Made by a program: the position numbers and the translations under genes
Notes under the pieces: generated by a model
Told to the model about the DNA's origin: nothing
The model's input: the letters and a program-made list of their open reading frames with translations, nothing else
Database searches by the model: none
In this document: positions 1 through 9,097 of the stretch, piece after piece
Position numbering within the stretch: position 1 is the stretch's first letter
Layout of the letters: each line of letters starts with the position of its first letter
Source: Caballeronia sp. NK8
Lineage (GTDB): Bacteria; Pseudomonadota; Gammaproteobacteria; Burkholderiales; Burkholderiaceae
Length of the DNA stretch: 64,000 nt
Reading direction: 5' to 3'
Assembly (NCBI RefSeq): GCF_018408855.1
Contig: NZ_AP024322.1
Coordinates: forward strand, 1,860,001-1,924,000

Positions 1-153
1 CGAACCGGTCGCACCGAAGAGACTCCCCGATGCGCCGCTGCCGAACGCCGCGCCCATGTCCGCGCCCTTGCCGTGCTGAAGCAGCACGAGGCCGATAACG
101 CCCAGCGCCGACAGCAACTGGACAACGATAATCAATGTCTTCAAATACAGCAT
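1..153 (-). CDS. secG: SecG, protein-export membrane subunit (3' end outside window)
   Basis: Only the first 51 codons are present; the gene runs off the left edge. The protein begins [19 protein letters not shown], one hydrophobic helix, followed by [18 protein letters not shown], the conserved cytoplasmic loop of SecG. SecG joins SecYE in the inner-membrane translocon and assists SecA-driven export. The ATG at 151-153 follows an AGGTGAG ribosome-binding site. It lies 88 bases downstream of tpiA on the same strand, a pairing common in proteobacteria, so the two are probably co-transcribed. Identification is firm although the C-terminal half cannot be seen. Confidence 0.93.
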   Translation of the reverse strand, partial: MLYLKTLIIVVQLLSALGVIGLVLLQHGKGADMGAAFGSGASGSLFGATGS

Positions 154-241
154 TTCAACTCACCTGATTCCTGATATTTCCGTGACACCTTCGTGTCGCA
201 CTATGCTCTTTCGCCTGCCCTGCCTGCTTCCCGGCCGCCGA

Positions 242-1015
242 TCAGTGCAGCACGGTTTGCGCTGCCTGGCAGATCGCCAGAAAATCCTTCGACTTCAACG
301 AGGCGCCGCCGATCAGCCCGCCGTCGATGTCCTTTTGCCCGAACAGCTCCTGCGCGTTTTCGGGCTTCACGCTGCCGCCGTACAGAAGCGGCACGTTCTC
401 GACAGTCGCGCCCTTCTCCAGCAACTTGCGACGCAGAAATGCATGAACGTCCTGCGCCTGGCCCGGCCGCGCGGTCTTGCCCGTGCCGATCGCCCAGACC
501 GGCTCATAGGCGACCACGATGCCCGCCGCCTGTTCTTCCGTCAGTACTTGCAGAACGGCGTCGAGCTGCGTGCCGATGACCTGCTCCGTCGTACCGGCTT
601 CACGCTCGTCGAGCGTCTCGCCGACACAGACGATCGGCGTGAGTCCCGCTTCGATCACGCGCTGCGCTTTCGCCGCGACGATCTCCGGACTTTCGCGATG
701 ATACGCGCGTCGCTCCGAATGCCCGACGATCGCGTAAGTGACACCGAAATCCGCCGCCATTTCCGCCGCGACTTCGCCGGTGAATGCCCCGCCCGCATGC
801 GCGGACACGTCCTGGATGCCCCACTGCACGACCGAGCCGCTCAAAAGCGCCTGCGATTGCGCGAGATAAGGACACGGCACGCACACGCCCACGCGCACGC
901 CCTTTTGCAAAGCCGATGCCCCTGCGGCGACTTCGGTCAGCAGGGTCGCATTGTCACCGATGCGGCCGTGCATCTTCCAGTTGCCCACCACCAGTTTCGC
1001 TCGTTCTCTGGACAT
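242..1015 (-). CDS. tpiA: triosephosphate isomerase
   Basis: A 257-residue TIM-barrel enzyme interconverting dihydroxyacetone phosphate and glyceraldehyde 3-phosphate in glycolysis and gluconeogenesis. All catalytic residues are visible: Lys14 in GNWKM, His99 in IVGHSERR and Glu171 in AYEPVWAIGTG. The phosphate-binding GGSVKPEN loop and C-terminal GGLIGGASL are also intact. Length is normal for the family. The start gives MSRERAKLVVGNWKM, with the barrel beginning immediately, so no other start is needed. It precedes secG on the same strand; the upstream neighbour is an oxidoreductase 168 bases away. Confidence 0.98.
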   Translation of the reverse strand: MSRERAKLVVGNWKMHGRIGDNATLLTEVAAGASALQKGVRVGVCVPCPYLAQSQALLSGSVVQWGIQDVSAHAGGAFTGEVAAEMAADFGVTYAIVGHSERRAYHRESPEIVAAKAQRVIEAGLTPIVCVGETLDEREAGTTEQVIGTQLDAVLQVLTEEQAAGIVVAYEPVWAIGTGKTARPGQAQDVHAFLRRKLLEKGATVENVPLLYGGSVKPENAQELFGQKDIDGGLIGGASLKSKDFLAICQAAQTVLH

Positions 1016-1183
1016 ATGTCTCGTCAGTCGGCGGCGGCTTTCGAGAGCCGCCGTGTTATAGGAGTGAAGCCGCTACAAACTGCAAACTGCCTGCAAAACA
1101 GGCGATTTTACTGTGTTACGACGAAACCGGTCAAACCACCAAAAGCGTATCGCAAGGTGAAACGCTGCGACGCGCTTGAAACC

Positions 1184-2200
1184 TCACGCATCCTCGCGCC
1201 AGTCCAGCACGATCTTGCCGACATGCGTGCTGCTTTCCATGAGCGCGTGCGCGGCGGCGGCATCGTGCGCCGGGAAAACCTGGTGGATCACCGGCTTGAT
1301 GCGCCCCGCCTCGATTTCCGGCCAGACACGCTCCTTCAGCCTGGCCGCGAGCTTCGCCTTGAACGCGACCGGACGCGGACGCAGCGTCGACCCGGTGATG
1401 ACCAGCCGGCGACGCAGCACGTCGTTCAGATTGATTTCCGCCTTGGCGCCGCCGAGCAGCGCGATCACGCAGATACGCCCGCCGTCCGCCAGCGACTTGA
1501 GCTCGCGCTGCAGGTAATCGCCCGCGACCATGTCGAGAATCACGTCGACGCCACGGTCGTTCGTCAGCGACTTCACCACTTCGACGAAATCCTCCGTCTT
1601 GTAGTTGATCGCGCGCTCCGCGCCGAGCGCTTCGCACGCACGGCACTTTTCATCGGTGCCGGCCGTGGCGAACACGCGAAAGCCGAGCGCCTTGGCGATC
1701 TGAATCGCCGTCACGCCGATGCCGCTCGATCCGCCCTGCACGAGCAGCGTCTCTTCCGCGCCGTTCTCGCCCGCGCCCAGCTGACCACGTTCGAAGACAT
1801 TGCTCCAGACGGTGAAGAACGTCTCCGGCAGCGACGCGGCCTCGATATCCGACAACCCCTTCGGCACCGGCAGACATTGCTCGAGCGGCGCCACCGCGTA
1901 CTCGGCGTAACCACCACCCGCGAGCAGCGCGCACACGCGATCGCCTTTTTTCAGACCGAACGGGTTGTGCCTGGGATCGAAATCGCCATCGACGATTTCA
2001 CCCGCGACCTCCAGCCCCGGCAAATCCGACGCGCCCGGCGGCGGCGCATAAGCGCCCTTGCGCTGGAACACGTCCGGCCGGTTCACGCCGGAAGCGGCCA
2101 CCTTGATCAACACCTCGCACTTGCCCGGCGCAGGCGTCGGACGTTCGCCCAGTTTCAGGACTTCGGGTGCGCCAAACTCGGTGATTTCGATGGCCTTCAT
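1184..2200 (-). CDS. NAD(P)H quinone oxidoreductase (zinc-free MDR, PIG3/QorA-like)
   Basis: A 338-residue medium-chain reductase of the quinone oxidoreductase branch. The N-terminal GroES-like domain starts MKAIEITEFGAPEVLKLGE and contains GVNRPDVFQRKG, typical of the PIG3 group. A Rossmann domain follows with VQGGSSGIGVTAIQIAKALG. No catalytic-zinc cysteine cluster is seen, so one- or two-electron reduction of quinones with NADPH is the likely chemistry; the physiological substrate is unknown. The open frame extends 60 codons further upstream, but ATG at 2198-2200 has GGAGAGG six bases ahead and matches the family N-terminus. It lies between pnp and tpiA, all on the same strand. Confidence 0.9.
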   Translation of the reverse strand: MKAIEITEFGAPEVLKLGERPTPAPGKCEVLIKVAASGVNRPDVFQRKGAYAPPPGASDLPGLEVAGEIVDGDFDPRHNPFGLKKGDRVCALLAGGGYAEYAVAPLEQCLPVPKGLSDIEAASLPETFFTVWSNVFERGQLGAGENGAEETLLVQGGSSGIGVTAIQIAKALGFRVFATAGTDEKCRACEALGAERAINYKTEDFVEVVKSLTNDRGVDVILDMVAGDYLQRELKSLADGGRICVIALLGGAKAEINLNDVLRRRLVITGSTLRPRPVAFKAKLAARLKERVWPEIEAGRIKPVIHQVFPAHDAAAAHALMESSTHVGKIVLDWREDA

Positions 2201-2340
2201 TTCCTCTCCCTGTGCCGACCGGAGTCGGTGTGCATTCGAACCGGATGGCACTGCGCGCGCTCGGAGTGATCCACGCTCCACACTGCCATCGAGTCCGATG
2301 ACGCGTCGGACAACGCATAGCGTCCGAAGCGTCATACATG

Positions 2341-2372
2341 AAAACGGCCGGCTCGCATCAGCGGCCGGCCGT
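2341..2372 (-). terminator. Rho-independent terminator of pnp
   Basis: Inverted repeat ACGGCCGGC (2344-2352) and GCCGGCCGT (2364-2372) with an 11-base loop. Read on the minus strand the stem is followed by TTTTC. It lies 16 bases past the pnp stop, so it should end the pnp transcript before the oxidoreductase gene. Confidence 0.75.
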
Positions 2373-2387
2373 CTACACATTACCGCA

Positions 2388-4511
2388 TTACTGCTGCGGG
2401 TGCGTGGGTTCCGCCTGTTGCGCGCCTTCGTTCAGAAGCGCCTTCGCCGACAGACGCACACGACCCTTTTCGTCCGTCTGGATGACCTTGACCTTCACGA
2501 TCTGGCCTTCCTTCAGATAGTCGTTGATGTCCTTCACGCGCTCGTTGACGATCTCGGAGATGTGCAGCAGACCGTCCTTGCCCGGCAGGATGTTCACGAT
2601 CGCGCCGAAGTCGAGCAGCTTGAGCACCGGGCCTTCGTAGACCTGACCCACTTCCACTTCAGCCGTGATGTTCTCGATGCGCTTCTTCGCGTCGGCCATG
2701 CCTTCGGCGCTCGTGCTCGCGATCGTCACGACGCCGTCGTCCGAAATGTCGATGGTCGTGCCGGTTTCTTCCGTCAGCGCGCGGATCACCGAACCGCCCT
2801 TGCCGATCACGTCGCGGATCTTCTCCGGATTGATCTTGATGGTGATCATGCGCGGCGCGTAGTCCGACAGCTCCGTGTTGGTGCTCGGCACGGCTTCCGT
2901 CATCTTGCCGAGGATGTGCATGCGGCCTTCCTTCGCCTGCGCGAGCGCGACCTGCATGATTTCCTTGGTGATGCCCTGGATCTTGATGTCCATCTGCAGC
3001 GCGGTCACGCCTTGCGCCGTGCCGGCCACCTTGAAGTCCATGTCGCCGAGGTGATCTTCGTCGCCGAGGATGTCGGTCAGAACCGCGAACTTGTTGCCTT
3101 CGAGGATCAGGCCCATCGCGATGCCCGCGACGTGCGCCTTCATCGGCACGCCGGCGTCCATCAGCGCGAGGCAGCCGCCGCAGACCGAAGCCATCGACGA
3201 CGAACCGTTCGATTCCGTGATTTCCGACACGACACGGATCGAGTAGCCGAATTCATCGGCGCTCGGCAGGCACGCGACCAGCGCGCGCTTGGCCAGTCGG
3301 CCGTGACCGATTTCACGACGCTTCGGCGAGCCGACGCGGCCCGTCTCGCCGGTCGCGAACGGAGGCATGTTGTAGTGGAGCATGAAGCGCTCGCGGTATT
3401 CGCCTTCGAGCGCGTCGATGTTCTGCTCATCGCCCTTCGTGCCGAGCGTCGCGACGACCAGCGCCTGCGTTTCGCCGCGCGTGAAGAGCGCCGAGCCGTG
3501 CGTACGCGGCAGGACGCCCGTGCGGATTTCGATCGGACGCACCGTGCGCGTGTCGCGGCCGTCGATACGCGGTTCGCCGTTGAGGATCTGCGAGCGGACG
3601 ATCTTCGCTTCGATGTCGAACAGGACGTTGCCGATGGTTGCCGCATCGGCCACCACTGCTTCCTCGGCGAGCTTCGCGGAGGTCGCTGCGTAGACTTCCT
3701 TCAGCTTGGTCGAACGCGCCTGCTTGTTGCGCAACTGGTAAGCCGCTTCCAGTTCCGACTTGGCGATTTCCGTCACGCGCGAAATGAGCGCTTCGTTCTT
3801 CGCGGCAGGCTTCCAGTCCCATTCCGGCTTGCCGCCTTCGCGCACGAGTTCGTGAATCGCGTCGATGGCCGTCTGCATCTGCTCGTGACCGAACACGACG
3901 CCGCCGAGCATCACTTCTTCGCTCAGTTGCTGCGCTTCCGATTCCACCATCAGCACGGCGCGCTCGGTGCCGGCGACGATCAGGTCGAGCGCCGATTCCT
4001 TCATCTGCGGGCGCGTCGGGTTCAGCACGTACTCGTTGTTGATGTAGGCGACGCGCGCGGCGCCGACCGGACCGTTGAACGGCAGGCCCGACACGGCCAG
4101 CGCGGCGGATGCGCCGATCAGCGCGGGAATGTCCGCCGGAACGTCCGGGTTCAGCGACAGGACGTGGATCACGACCTGCACTTCGTTATAGAAGCCTTCC
4201 GGGAAGAGCGGGCGCAGCGGGCGGTCGATCAGGCGCGAGATCAGCGTCTCGCCTTCCGACGGACGGCCTTCGCGGCGGAAGAAGCCGCCCGGAATCTTGC
4301 CGGCGGCGTAGGTCTTTTCGAGGTAATCGACGGTCAGCGGGAAGAAGTCCTGGCCCGGCTTGGCGGTCTTCGCGCCGACGACGGTCGCGAGCACGACGGT
4401 GTCTTCGACATCGACGATCACCGCGCCGCTTGCCTGACGAGCGATCTCACCCGTTTCCAGGCGGACATTGTGCTGTCCCCACTTAAATTCTTTGACGATT
4501 TTATTGAACAT
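2388..4511 (-). CDS. pnp: polyribonucleotide nucleotidyltransferase (PNPase)
   Basis: A 707-residue 3'-to-5' phosphorolytic exoribonuclease that degrades mRNA, with RNase E in the degradosome in related bacteria. Domain order is the usual one: RNase PH domain 1 ([27 protein letters not shown]), an all-helical linker, RNase PH domain 2 ([17 protein letters not shown]), a KH domain ([15 protein letters not shown], about residue 560) and a C-terminal S1 domain ([18 protein letters not shown]). The frame is open 47 codons upstream, but ATG at 4509-4511 follows AAGGAGTCACA and gives the canonical [12 protein letters not shown]. It follows rpsO, as in most proteobacteria. A long stem in the leader suggests RNase III-dependent autoregulation. 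Confidence 0.98.
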   Translation of the reverse strand: MFNKIVKEFKWGQHNVRLETGEIARQASGAVIVDVEDTVVLATVVGAKTAKPGQDFFPLTVDYLEKTYAAGKIPGGFFRREGRPSEGETLISRLIDRPLRPLFPEGFYNEVQVVIHVLSLNPDVPADIPALIGASAALAVSGLPFNGPVGAARVAYINNEYVLNPTRPQMKESALDLIVAGTERAVLMVESEAQQLSEEVMLGGVVFGHEQMQTAIDAIHELVREGGKPEWDWKPAAKNEALISRVTEIAKSELEAAYQLRNKQARSTKLKEVYAATSAKLAEEAVVADAATIGNVLFDIEAKIVRSQILNGEPRIDGRDTRTVRPIEIRTGVLPRTHGSALFTRGETQALVVATLGTKGDEQNIDALEGEYRERFMLHYNMPPFATGETGRVGSPKRREIGHGRLAKRALVACLPSADEFGYSIRVVSEITESNGSSSMASVCGGCLALMDAGVPMKAHVAGIAMGLILEGNKFAVLTDILGDEDHLGDMDFKVAGTAQGVTALQMDIKIQGITKEIMQVALAQAKEGRMHILGKMTEAVPSTNTELSDYAPRMITIKINPEKIRDVIGKGGSVIRALTEETGTTIDISDDGVVTIASTSAEGMADAKKRIENITAEVEVGQVYEGPVLKLLDFGAIVNILPGKDGLLHISEIVNERVKDINDYLKEGQIVKVKVIQTDEKGRVRLSAKALLNEGAQQAEPTHPQQ

Positions 4512-4586
4512 TGTGACTCCTTCTACGTTGCGCCGCGCCGCTTCATCTGGCGCTGGCTGGGGCGGCCGCGAGCCACGCTTGAGAGG

Positions 4587-4653
4587 TGTGTTATGCCATT
4601 CCAGCGCGGGGCCCGCCCAACGTGCGCGGCACGCGCCGCGATGGAATGACACA
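4587..4653 (-). promoter_or_regulatory. long imperfect stem in the pnp 5' leader
   Basis: CATTCCAGCGCGG (4597-4609) pairs with CCGCGATGGAATG (4636-4648) with one mismatch. Past a 5-base bulge the stem continues as TGTGT (4587-4591) with ACACA (4649-4653), about 18 pairs in all. Inside the loop a second hairpin, CGTGC-gcg-GCACG, lies at 4621-4633. The stem is 76 bases upstream of the pnp start. In E. coli the pnp leader carries a double-stranded RNase III target used for autoregulation; position and shape suggest the same role here, which is inference. I see nothing else in the rpsO-pnp spacer at 4654-4789. Confidence 0.5.
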
Positions 4654-4789
4654 AAGCTCTGCCGCGAGGCCGGACCGGGTGTCGAACCGGACGATGCATC
4701 CGGGTAAAGCCTATGACCTGCCGAAACAACCGACTACGGTGGGCCGACCGCCGGAAATTACGATCGGGCACCACTTCGCGACCGGAACG

Positions 4790-4830
4790 TACAAAAACAA
4801 AATGCCTGTATCAGCGGACTGACACAGGCA
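4790..4830 (-). terminator. Rho-independent terminator after rpsO
   Basis: TGCCTGTATCAG (4803-4814) and CTGACACAGGCA (4819-4830) form a 12-base stem with one mismatch and a CGGA loop. On the minus strand it is followed by the T-rich stretch ATTTTGTTTTTGT. Part of the transcription from rpsO may read through into pnp, as in E. coli. Confidence 0.75.
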
Positions 4831-4861
4831 CTTCGTTGGAACGCTGGCCGCTTGGCGCCAA

Positions 4862-5131
4862 TTACTTGCGCAGACCCAGCTTCTCGATCAGCGAGCGATA
4901 ACGATCCGCATCCTTGCCCTTCAGGTAGTCGAGCAGCTTGCGACGACGGCTCACCATGCGCAGCAGGCCGCGGCGGCTATGGTGATCCTTCGAGTGCGAC
5001 TTGAAGTGGACGGTCAGTTCGTTGATGCGGCTCGTGAGCAGTGCGACCTGCACTTCGGGGGAGCCGGTGTCGTTGGCGCCGCGCGCGTATTCAGCGACGA
5101 TATCGGATTTCTTGACTTCTGCTACGGACAT
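4862..5131 (-). CDS. rpsO: 30S ribosomal protein S15
   Basis: An 89-residue primary 16S rRNA-binding protein of the small subunit platform. The family signature is visible: [33 protein letters not shown] and the C-terminal [11 protein letters not shown]. The frame is open 38 codons upstream, but ATG at 5129-5131, behind AAAGGAAAAGCA, gives the expected [12 protein letters not shown]. The gene precedes pnp with a terminator between them. In E. coli S15 represses its own translation through a leader pseudoknot; the roughly 95-base leader here would have room for such a structure, but I have not demonstrated one. Confidence 0.98.
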   Translation of the reverse strand: MSVAEVKKSDIVAEYARGANDTGSPEVQVALLTSRINELTVHFKSHSKDHHSRRGLLRMVSRRRKLLDYLKGKDADRYRSLIEKLGLRK

Positions 5132-5233
5132 TTGCTTTTCCTTTGATACAGACAGGCGGTCACGGAAGAAAGGCCGTGCCGTGGATTTACAAGTTTCGGT
5201 TTTCGCTTCGGCCAAACCAAAGACGAAGCGCGA

Positions 5234-5242
5234 AGTATAGCA
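5234..5242 (-). promoter_or_regulatory. extended -10 promoter for rpsO
   Basis: On the minus strand the sequence reads TGCTATACT: an extended TGn followed by a 5/6 match to TATAAT (5234-5239). No convincing -35 is present 17 bases upstream, as expected for an extended -10 promoter. The predicted start near 5227 gives a leader of about 95 bases. Confidence 0.5.
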
Positions 5243-5275
5243 CAACGAGCGGCCTTCGAGACGCGCTTCCGGTGC

Positions 5276-6565
5276 CTAGCGGGCCGGACGGGTCATTTTG
5301 CAGGTCGTCGGCTGAACGGTCTGGTCTGCGGCGACGGCGAGCAGCGTGCGAAAGCCGTAGCCGGAGCCTTCGTTATCGACAGCCACGCCCTTCGTGCCCG
5401 CTTTGTCCATCTCCATGACATAAAGGGGCTGGATCACCTGATGATCGTCGGCGCGCATGGTCATTGCGTGGAAACCTTCGCCGTCGAACTTCATGCCTTC
5501 CAGCGCGCGCGCCACGGCAAACGGGTCCGCGCTGCCGGCGCGCGTCATCGCGGCGGCGAGCATTTCGATCATCAGCGGCATGCGCGCCACCAGATAGTCG
5601 TCCGCGTCGGCCGGATAACGGGCGCGAAAAGCGCGATAGTACGCGTCGGACGCCGCGCCGCCCGCGTTCGGATGCCAGTCGGCCACCGCGATCACGCGCT
5701 TCACGCCCGCATCGCCGAGCGCAGCCGGCGCGCCCAGACTATTGCCGTAGAACGTATAGAACTTCGTGTCGAGGCCCTGTTCGCGCGCCGCTTTCACGAG
5801 CAGCGTGAGATCGTTGCCCCAGTTGCCGGTGACCACGGCGTCCGCCCCGCTTGCGCGGATTTTTGCGATATAAGGCGCGAAATCCTTCACCCGGCCGATC
5901 GGATGAAACTCGTCGCCCGCGATCGTGACATCCGGCCGCCGCGCCTTCAGCGCGCGCTGTGCCTCGCGGCTCACGTCGTGGCCGAAGCTGTAATCCTGAT
6001 TCAGCAGATAGACCTTCTTCACCGCGCGATCGTCGTTGAGCGCATCGGCGAGCGCGTCCATACGCATGCCGGCGTGAGCATCGAAGCGGAAGTGCCAGAA
6101 GCTGCACGCGTCGTTGGTGAGCGCGGGATCGTCGGCGGAATAGTTGAGGAACATCACGCGCCGGTCGGGCTCGCGCGCGTTCTGCCGGTCGACCGCCGCG
6201 ACGAGCGCCGCCGCCACCGCCGAACTGTTTCCCTGCATGACGAAGCCGATGTGGTCGTCGATCGCCGCGCGCAGTTGCACGAGACTCGCCTCGCTGCTTC
6301 CTTTGCCATCGAGCACGACGAGTTGCAGCGGATGCACGCCGTCGGCGAGCTTCACGCCGCCCTTCGCGTTCACGCGCTCCACGCCGAAGCGCAGATTGCG
6401 CTCGACCATCGCGCCGGCGTTGGCGAACGGACCAGACATGCCCTCGATCAGCGCCAGCTTGATGGGCGGCAGATCGGCCGCATTCGCCGTCAGGGACAAT
6501 GCCAGGCACGTCGATGCCACAGAGCGCAGCCATCGCATCGCGCGCACGCTGATTCGTTTCTTCAT
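5276..6565 (-). CDS. periplasmic branched-chain amino acid-type ABC substrate-binding protein
   Basis: A 429-residue periplasmic binding protein of the LivJ/LivK family (type I fold). A signal peptide is clear (MKKRISVRAMRWLRS, hydrophobic LALSL, cleavage after TANA). The mature protein starts ADLPPIKLALIEGMSGPFAN, the standard first strand and ligand loop. Later come GFVMQGNSSAVAAA and a hinge region around VYLLNQDYSFGHD. Most members bind amino acids, amides or aromatic acids, and the ligand cannot be read from sequence. No permease or ATPase genes lie nearby, so this is an orphan component that must share a transporter encoded elsewhere. Divergent from the lipoprotein gene at 6740. Confidence 0.88.
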   Translation of the reverse strand: MKKRISVRAMRWLRSVASTCLALSLTANAADLPPIKLALIEGMSGPFANAGAMVERNLRFGVERVNAKGGVKLADGVHPLQLVVLDGKGSSEASLVQLRAAIDDHIGFVMQGNSSAVAAALVAAVDRQNAREPDRRVMFLNYSADDPALTNDACSFWHFRFDAHAGMRMDALADALNDDRAVKKVYLLNQDYSFGHDVSREAQRALKARRPDVTIAGDEFHPIGRVKDFAPYIAKIRASGADAVVTGNWGNDLTLLVKAAREQGLDTKFYTFYGNSLGAPAALGDAGVKRVIAVADWHPNAGGAASDAYYRAFRARYPADADDYLVARMPLMIEMLAAAMTRAGSADPFAVARALEGMKFDGEGFHAMTMRADDHQVIQPLYVMEMDKAGTKGVAVDNEGSGYGFRTLLAVAADQTVQPTTCKMTRPAR

Positions 6566-6739
6566 GGGTTTGCGTCGATCCGCCGAAAGCGCGGATCATA
6601 GGCCGCGGTGCGTTCGCCGCGCAAGTCCGGCATTGCCGACACATCCGCTCGAATGCCGCGACGTCATGGCGAATGTTTTGCCGCGCGCGCGTGTCAAAAT
6701 CACAGGAAACATCGAACAATTCAGCACGCGGAGGCTACC

Positions 6740-7255
6740 ATGCTGCACCCATTCAACCGTCTGCGCGGAGCGCTCGCGGGCGCAGGCGTCGCGCTGCTCC
6801 TCACGGCCTGCGCGCAGCCGTGGCAGAACTATCAGACCGGCGCGGATGCATCGGCGATCACGACCCGCCTCGGCCCGCCGCGCGAAGTCTACGATCTGCC
6901 CAACGGCGGCAAGCGCCTGATGTGGCCGACGCAGCCGCTCGGCGAATTCACCACCGCCGCCGATATCGACGCGTCCGGCAGGATCGTCAGCGTCAGGCAG
7001 GTGCTCGACGAGAACGAGTTCTACAAGGCGCAGATCGGTACGTGGACGAGAAAGGACGTGCTCGTGAACTTCGGGCGTCCAGTCGAGACTTCGTACTTTC
7101 CGCTGATGAAGCGCGAAGTCTGGACCTATCGCTACATGGAAGCGAACATCTGGTACCTGATGTACAACTTCTACTTCGACGATCAGGGCATTCTGCGCAT
7201 GACGCAGAAGACACCCGACCCGCTGCACGATCCCGACCGGCGCAATCTGTTCTGA
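6740..7255 (+). CDS. small outer-membrane-type lipoprotein, SmpA/OmlA-like features
   Basis: A 171-residue lipoprotein. The signal peptide ends in the lipobox LLTAC, so Cys24 is the predicted lipidation site; the next residues AQPW carry no Asp+2 retention signal, suggesting the outer membrane. The mature part resembles BamE/SmpA-fold lipoproteins in layout: ITTRLGPPREVYDLPNGGKRLMW, then VNFGRPVETSYF and an aromatic WTYRYMEANIWYLMYNFYF. The two G-x-P turns suggest two repeats of that fold, which is inference. ATG at 6740 was chosen because GGAGG lies six bases upstream; the open frame extends further without a signal peptide. Its function is not recognised. Confidence 0.75.
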   Translation: MLHPFNRLRGALAGAGVALLLTACAQPWQNYQTGADASAITTRLGPPREVYDLPNGGKRLMWPTQPLGEFTTAADIDASGRIVSVRQVLDENEFYKAQIGTWTRKDVLVNFGRPVETSYFPLMKREVWTYRYMEANIWYLMYNFYFDDQGILRMTQKTPDPLHDPDRRNLF

Positions 7256-7275
7256 CGACATCCGCGCCGCACCAT

Positions 7276-7305
7276 GCAAAAAGCCCTCTCGCGAGGGCTT
7301 TTTGC
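7276..7305. terminator. bidirectional Rho-independent terminator
   Basis: A perfect 13-base inverted repeat, GCAAAAAGCCCTC (7276-7288) and GAGGGCTTTTTGC (7293-7305), with a TCGC loop. The A and T tracts within the stem let it act on both strands. It separates the convergent lipoprotein gene and leuA. Confidence 0.88.
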
Positions 7306-7331
7306 TTTTCAGCCGAAACCGCGTTCGAACA

Positions 7332-8876
7332 TCAAAGCTGCGGATTGAGCTTCTCGACCTTCGAATGCAGCTTGTTCAATGCGGCGATGTAAGCCTTCGC
7401 CGACGCCGCGACGATGTCCGGATCGGTGCCCACGCCGTTCACGATGCGCCCGCTCTTCGACAGACGCACCGTCACTTCGCCCTGCGCCTGCGTGCCGGTC
7501 GTGATCGCGTTCACCGAATACAGCACGAGTTCCGCGCCGCTCGACACCTTCGATTCGATCGCGTGCAGCGTCGCGTCGACGGGACCGTTGCCGCCCGCCT
7601 CGCCCGTGACTTCGTTGCCCTCCACCGCGAACACGACCTTCGCTTGCGGCTGCTCGCCGGTCTCCGAATGCTGCTTCATCGATACGAAGCGGAAGTGCTC
7701 CTTCGCCTGCGCCTCGGCGGATTCCTCGGAGACGATCTGCATGATGTCTTCGTCGAAGATTTCGGCCTTGCGGTCGGCGAGCTCCTTGAAGCGCGCGAAT
7801 GCGGCGTTCACGTCGGCTTCGGATTCGAGCGTCACGCCGAGTTCTTCCAGACGCTGCTTGAACGCGTTACGGCCGGACAATTTGCCGAGCACGATCTTGT
7901 TCGCGGCCCAGCCCACGTCTTCCGCGCGCATGATTTCGTAAGTGTCGCGCGCCTTCAGCACGCCGTCCTGATGGATGCCCGATGCGTGCGCGAAGGCATT
8001 CGCGCCGACCACCGCCTTGTTCGGCTGCACGACGAAGCCGGTGATCTGCGAGACGAGCTTCGACGTGGGAACGATCTGCGTCGTGTCGACGCCGACATCG
8101 AGCCCGAAGTAGTCCTTGCGCGTCTTGACGGCCATCACGATTTCTTCGAGCGACGTGTTGCCCGCGCGCTCGCCGAGACCGTTGATCGTGCATTCGACCT
8201 GACGCGCGCCGCCGATCTGCACGCCGGCGAGCGAGTTCGCGACCGCGAGGCCGAGGTCGTCGTGACAGTGAACCGACCAGATGGCCTTGTCGGAATTGGG
8301 CACGCGCTCGCGCAGCGTCTTGACGAGATTGCCGTAATGCTCCGGAATCCCGTAGCCGACCGTATCCGTGATGTTGATGGTGCGCGCGCCTTCTTCGATG
8401 ACACCTTCGAGCACGCGGCAGAGGAAATCGATATCCGAGCGGCTGCCGTCTTCCGGCGAGAACTCGACGTCATCGGTGAACTTGCGCGCGAAGCGCACCG
8501 CGAGGCGCGCCTGCTCGTAGACCTGCTCCGGCGTCATACGCAGCTTCTTTTCCATGTGCAGCGCCGACGTCGCGATGAACGTGTGGATGCGGAACTGGTT
8601 CGCCGGCTTCAACGCATCGGCGGCGCGCTGGATGTCCTTGTCGTTCGCACGCGCGAGCGAGCAGACCGTGCTGTCCTTCACGAGCGATGCGATCGTGTTG
8701 ATTGCGTCGAAGTCGCCGTTCGAGCTGGCGGCGAAGCCTGCCTCGATCACGTCGACCTTCATGCGCTCCAGTTGCTTCGCGATGCGGATCTTTTCTTCCT
8801 TCGTCATCGACGCGCCGGGGGACTGCTCGCCATCGCGCAAGGTCGTATCGAAGATGATCAACTTGTCTGCTGCCAT
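7332..8876 (-). CDS. leuA: 2-isopropylmalate synthase
   Basis: A 514-residue enzyme condensing acetyl-CoA with 2-oxoisovalerate in the first committed step of leucine synthesis. The N-terminal DRE-TIM barrel has the metal and substrate motif DTTLRDGEQ (residues 10-18) and the [12 protein letters not shown] signature. The C-terminal LeuA allosteric domain (from about residue 390) includes [13 protein letters not shown] and ends near residue 514, so leucine feedback should be intact. The ATG follows GGAG at a six-base gap. The gene stands alone, not with leuBCD, and a leucine-rich leader peptide with its own promoter lies 129 bases upstream, indicating transcript-level control as well. Confidence 0.98.
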   Translation of the reverse strand: MAADKLIIFDTTLRDGEQSPGASMTKEEKIRIAKQLERMKVDVIEAGFAASSNGDFDAINTIASLVKDSTVCSLARANDKDIQRAADALKPANQFRIHTFIATSALHMEKKLRMTPEQVYEQARLAVRFARKFTDDVEFSPEDGSRSDIDFLCRVLEGVIEEGARTINITDTVGYGIPEHYGNLVKTLRERVPNSDKAIWSVHCHDDLGLAVANSLAGVQIGGARQVECTINGLGERAGNTSLEEIVMAVKTRKDYFGLDVGVDTTQIVPTSKLVSQITGFVVQPNKAVVGANAFAHASGIHQDGVLKARDTYEIMRAEDVGWAANKIVLGKLSGRNAFKQRLEELGVTLESEADVNAAFARFKELADRKAEIFDEDIMQIVSEESAEAQAKEHFRFVSMKQHSETGEQPQAKVVFAVEGNEVTGEAGGNGPVDATLHAIESKVSSGAELVLYSVNAITTGTQAQGEVTVRLSKSGRIVNGVGTDPDIVAASAKAYIAALNKLHSKVEKLNPQL

Positions 8877-8926
8877 GCTGGGCTCCTGTGGGGAGATTTA
8901 TCGATTGTTGGGTGGAAAACGATCAG

Positions 8927-8972
8927 GCAAAAGGGAATTCGGGTGTTCGCGCCACCGCTGGCGTCGAAAACC
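8927..8972 (-). promoter_or_regulatory. putative attenuator hairpin between leader peptide and leuA
   Basis: On the minus strand GGTTTTCGACGCCA (8959-8972) pairs with TGGCGCGAACACC (8942-8954) around a GCGG loop. The stem has about 13 pairs, one bulged A and one mismatch. It begins 33 bases after the leader-peptide stop and ends 65 bases before the leuA ATG, the expected place for an attenuator. The following sequence GAATTCCCTTTTGCC has only a short T run, so its strength as an intrinsic terminator is uncertain. Confidence 0.45.
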
Positions 8973-9004
8973 TGACTAGGCGAGCAGACGGGAGGCGAGA
9001 CGAA

Positions 9005-9091
9005 TCAGCGCGGTAGGCGCGCTAGCAGCGATAGTGCGCGTAGCGACGCACCTGCCGGGAACAGCGAGAAGGGGAACGGGAAAAAGTTCAT
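9005..9091 (-). CDS. leuL: leucine leader peptide of the leuA attenuator
   Basis: A 28-codon frame beginning ATG AAC TTT TTC and ending CTA CCG CGC TGA. The first half is Phe/Pro-rich (MNFFPFPFSLFP). The second half packs five Leu codons into ten positions (LRALSLLARL), and four of the six Leu codons in the peptide are CTA, a codon almost unused in neighbouring genes, where CTC and CTG dominate. Clustered rare codons for the pathway's end product are the hallmark of ribosome-mediated attenuation, as in enterobacterial leuL. No Shine-Dalgarno is seen. The predicted transcription start coincides with the ATG, suggesting a leaderless message. The gene name is given by role, not by homology. Confidence 0.7.
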   Translation of the reverse strand: MNFFPFPFSLFPAGASLRALSLLARLPR

Positions 9092-9097
9092 TCAAAA

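Noticed and set aside
1080..1120. Hairpin GCCTG/CAGGC as a terminator downstream of the oxidoreductase gene
   Set aside because: Only five pairs and no following T run on either strand.
2058..4649. Long plus-strand open frame antisense to pnp
   Set aside because: It mirrors the pnp codon phase in GC-rich DNA. The translation is His/Arg/Asp-rich without recognisable domains, and pnp is unambiguous on the other strand.
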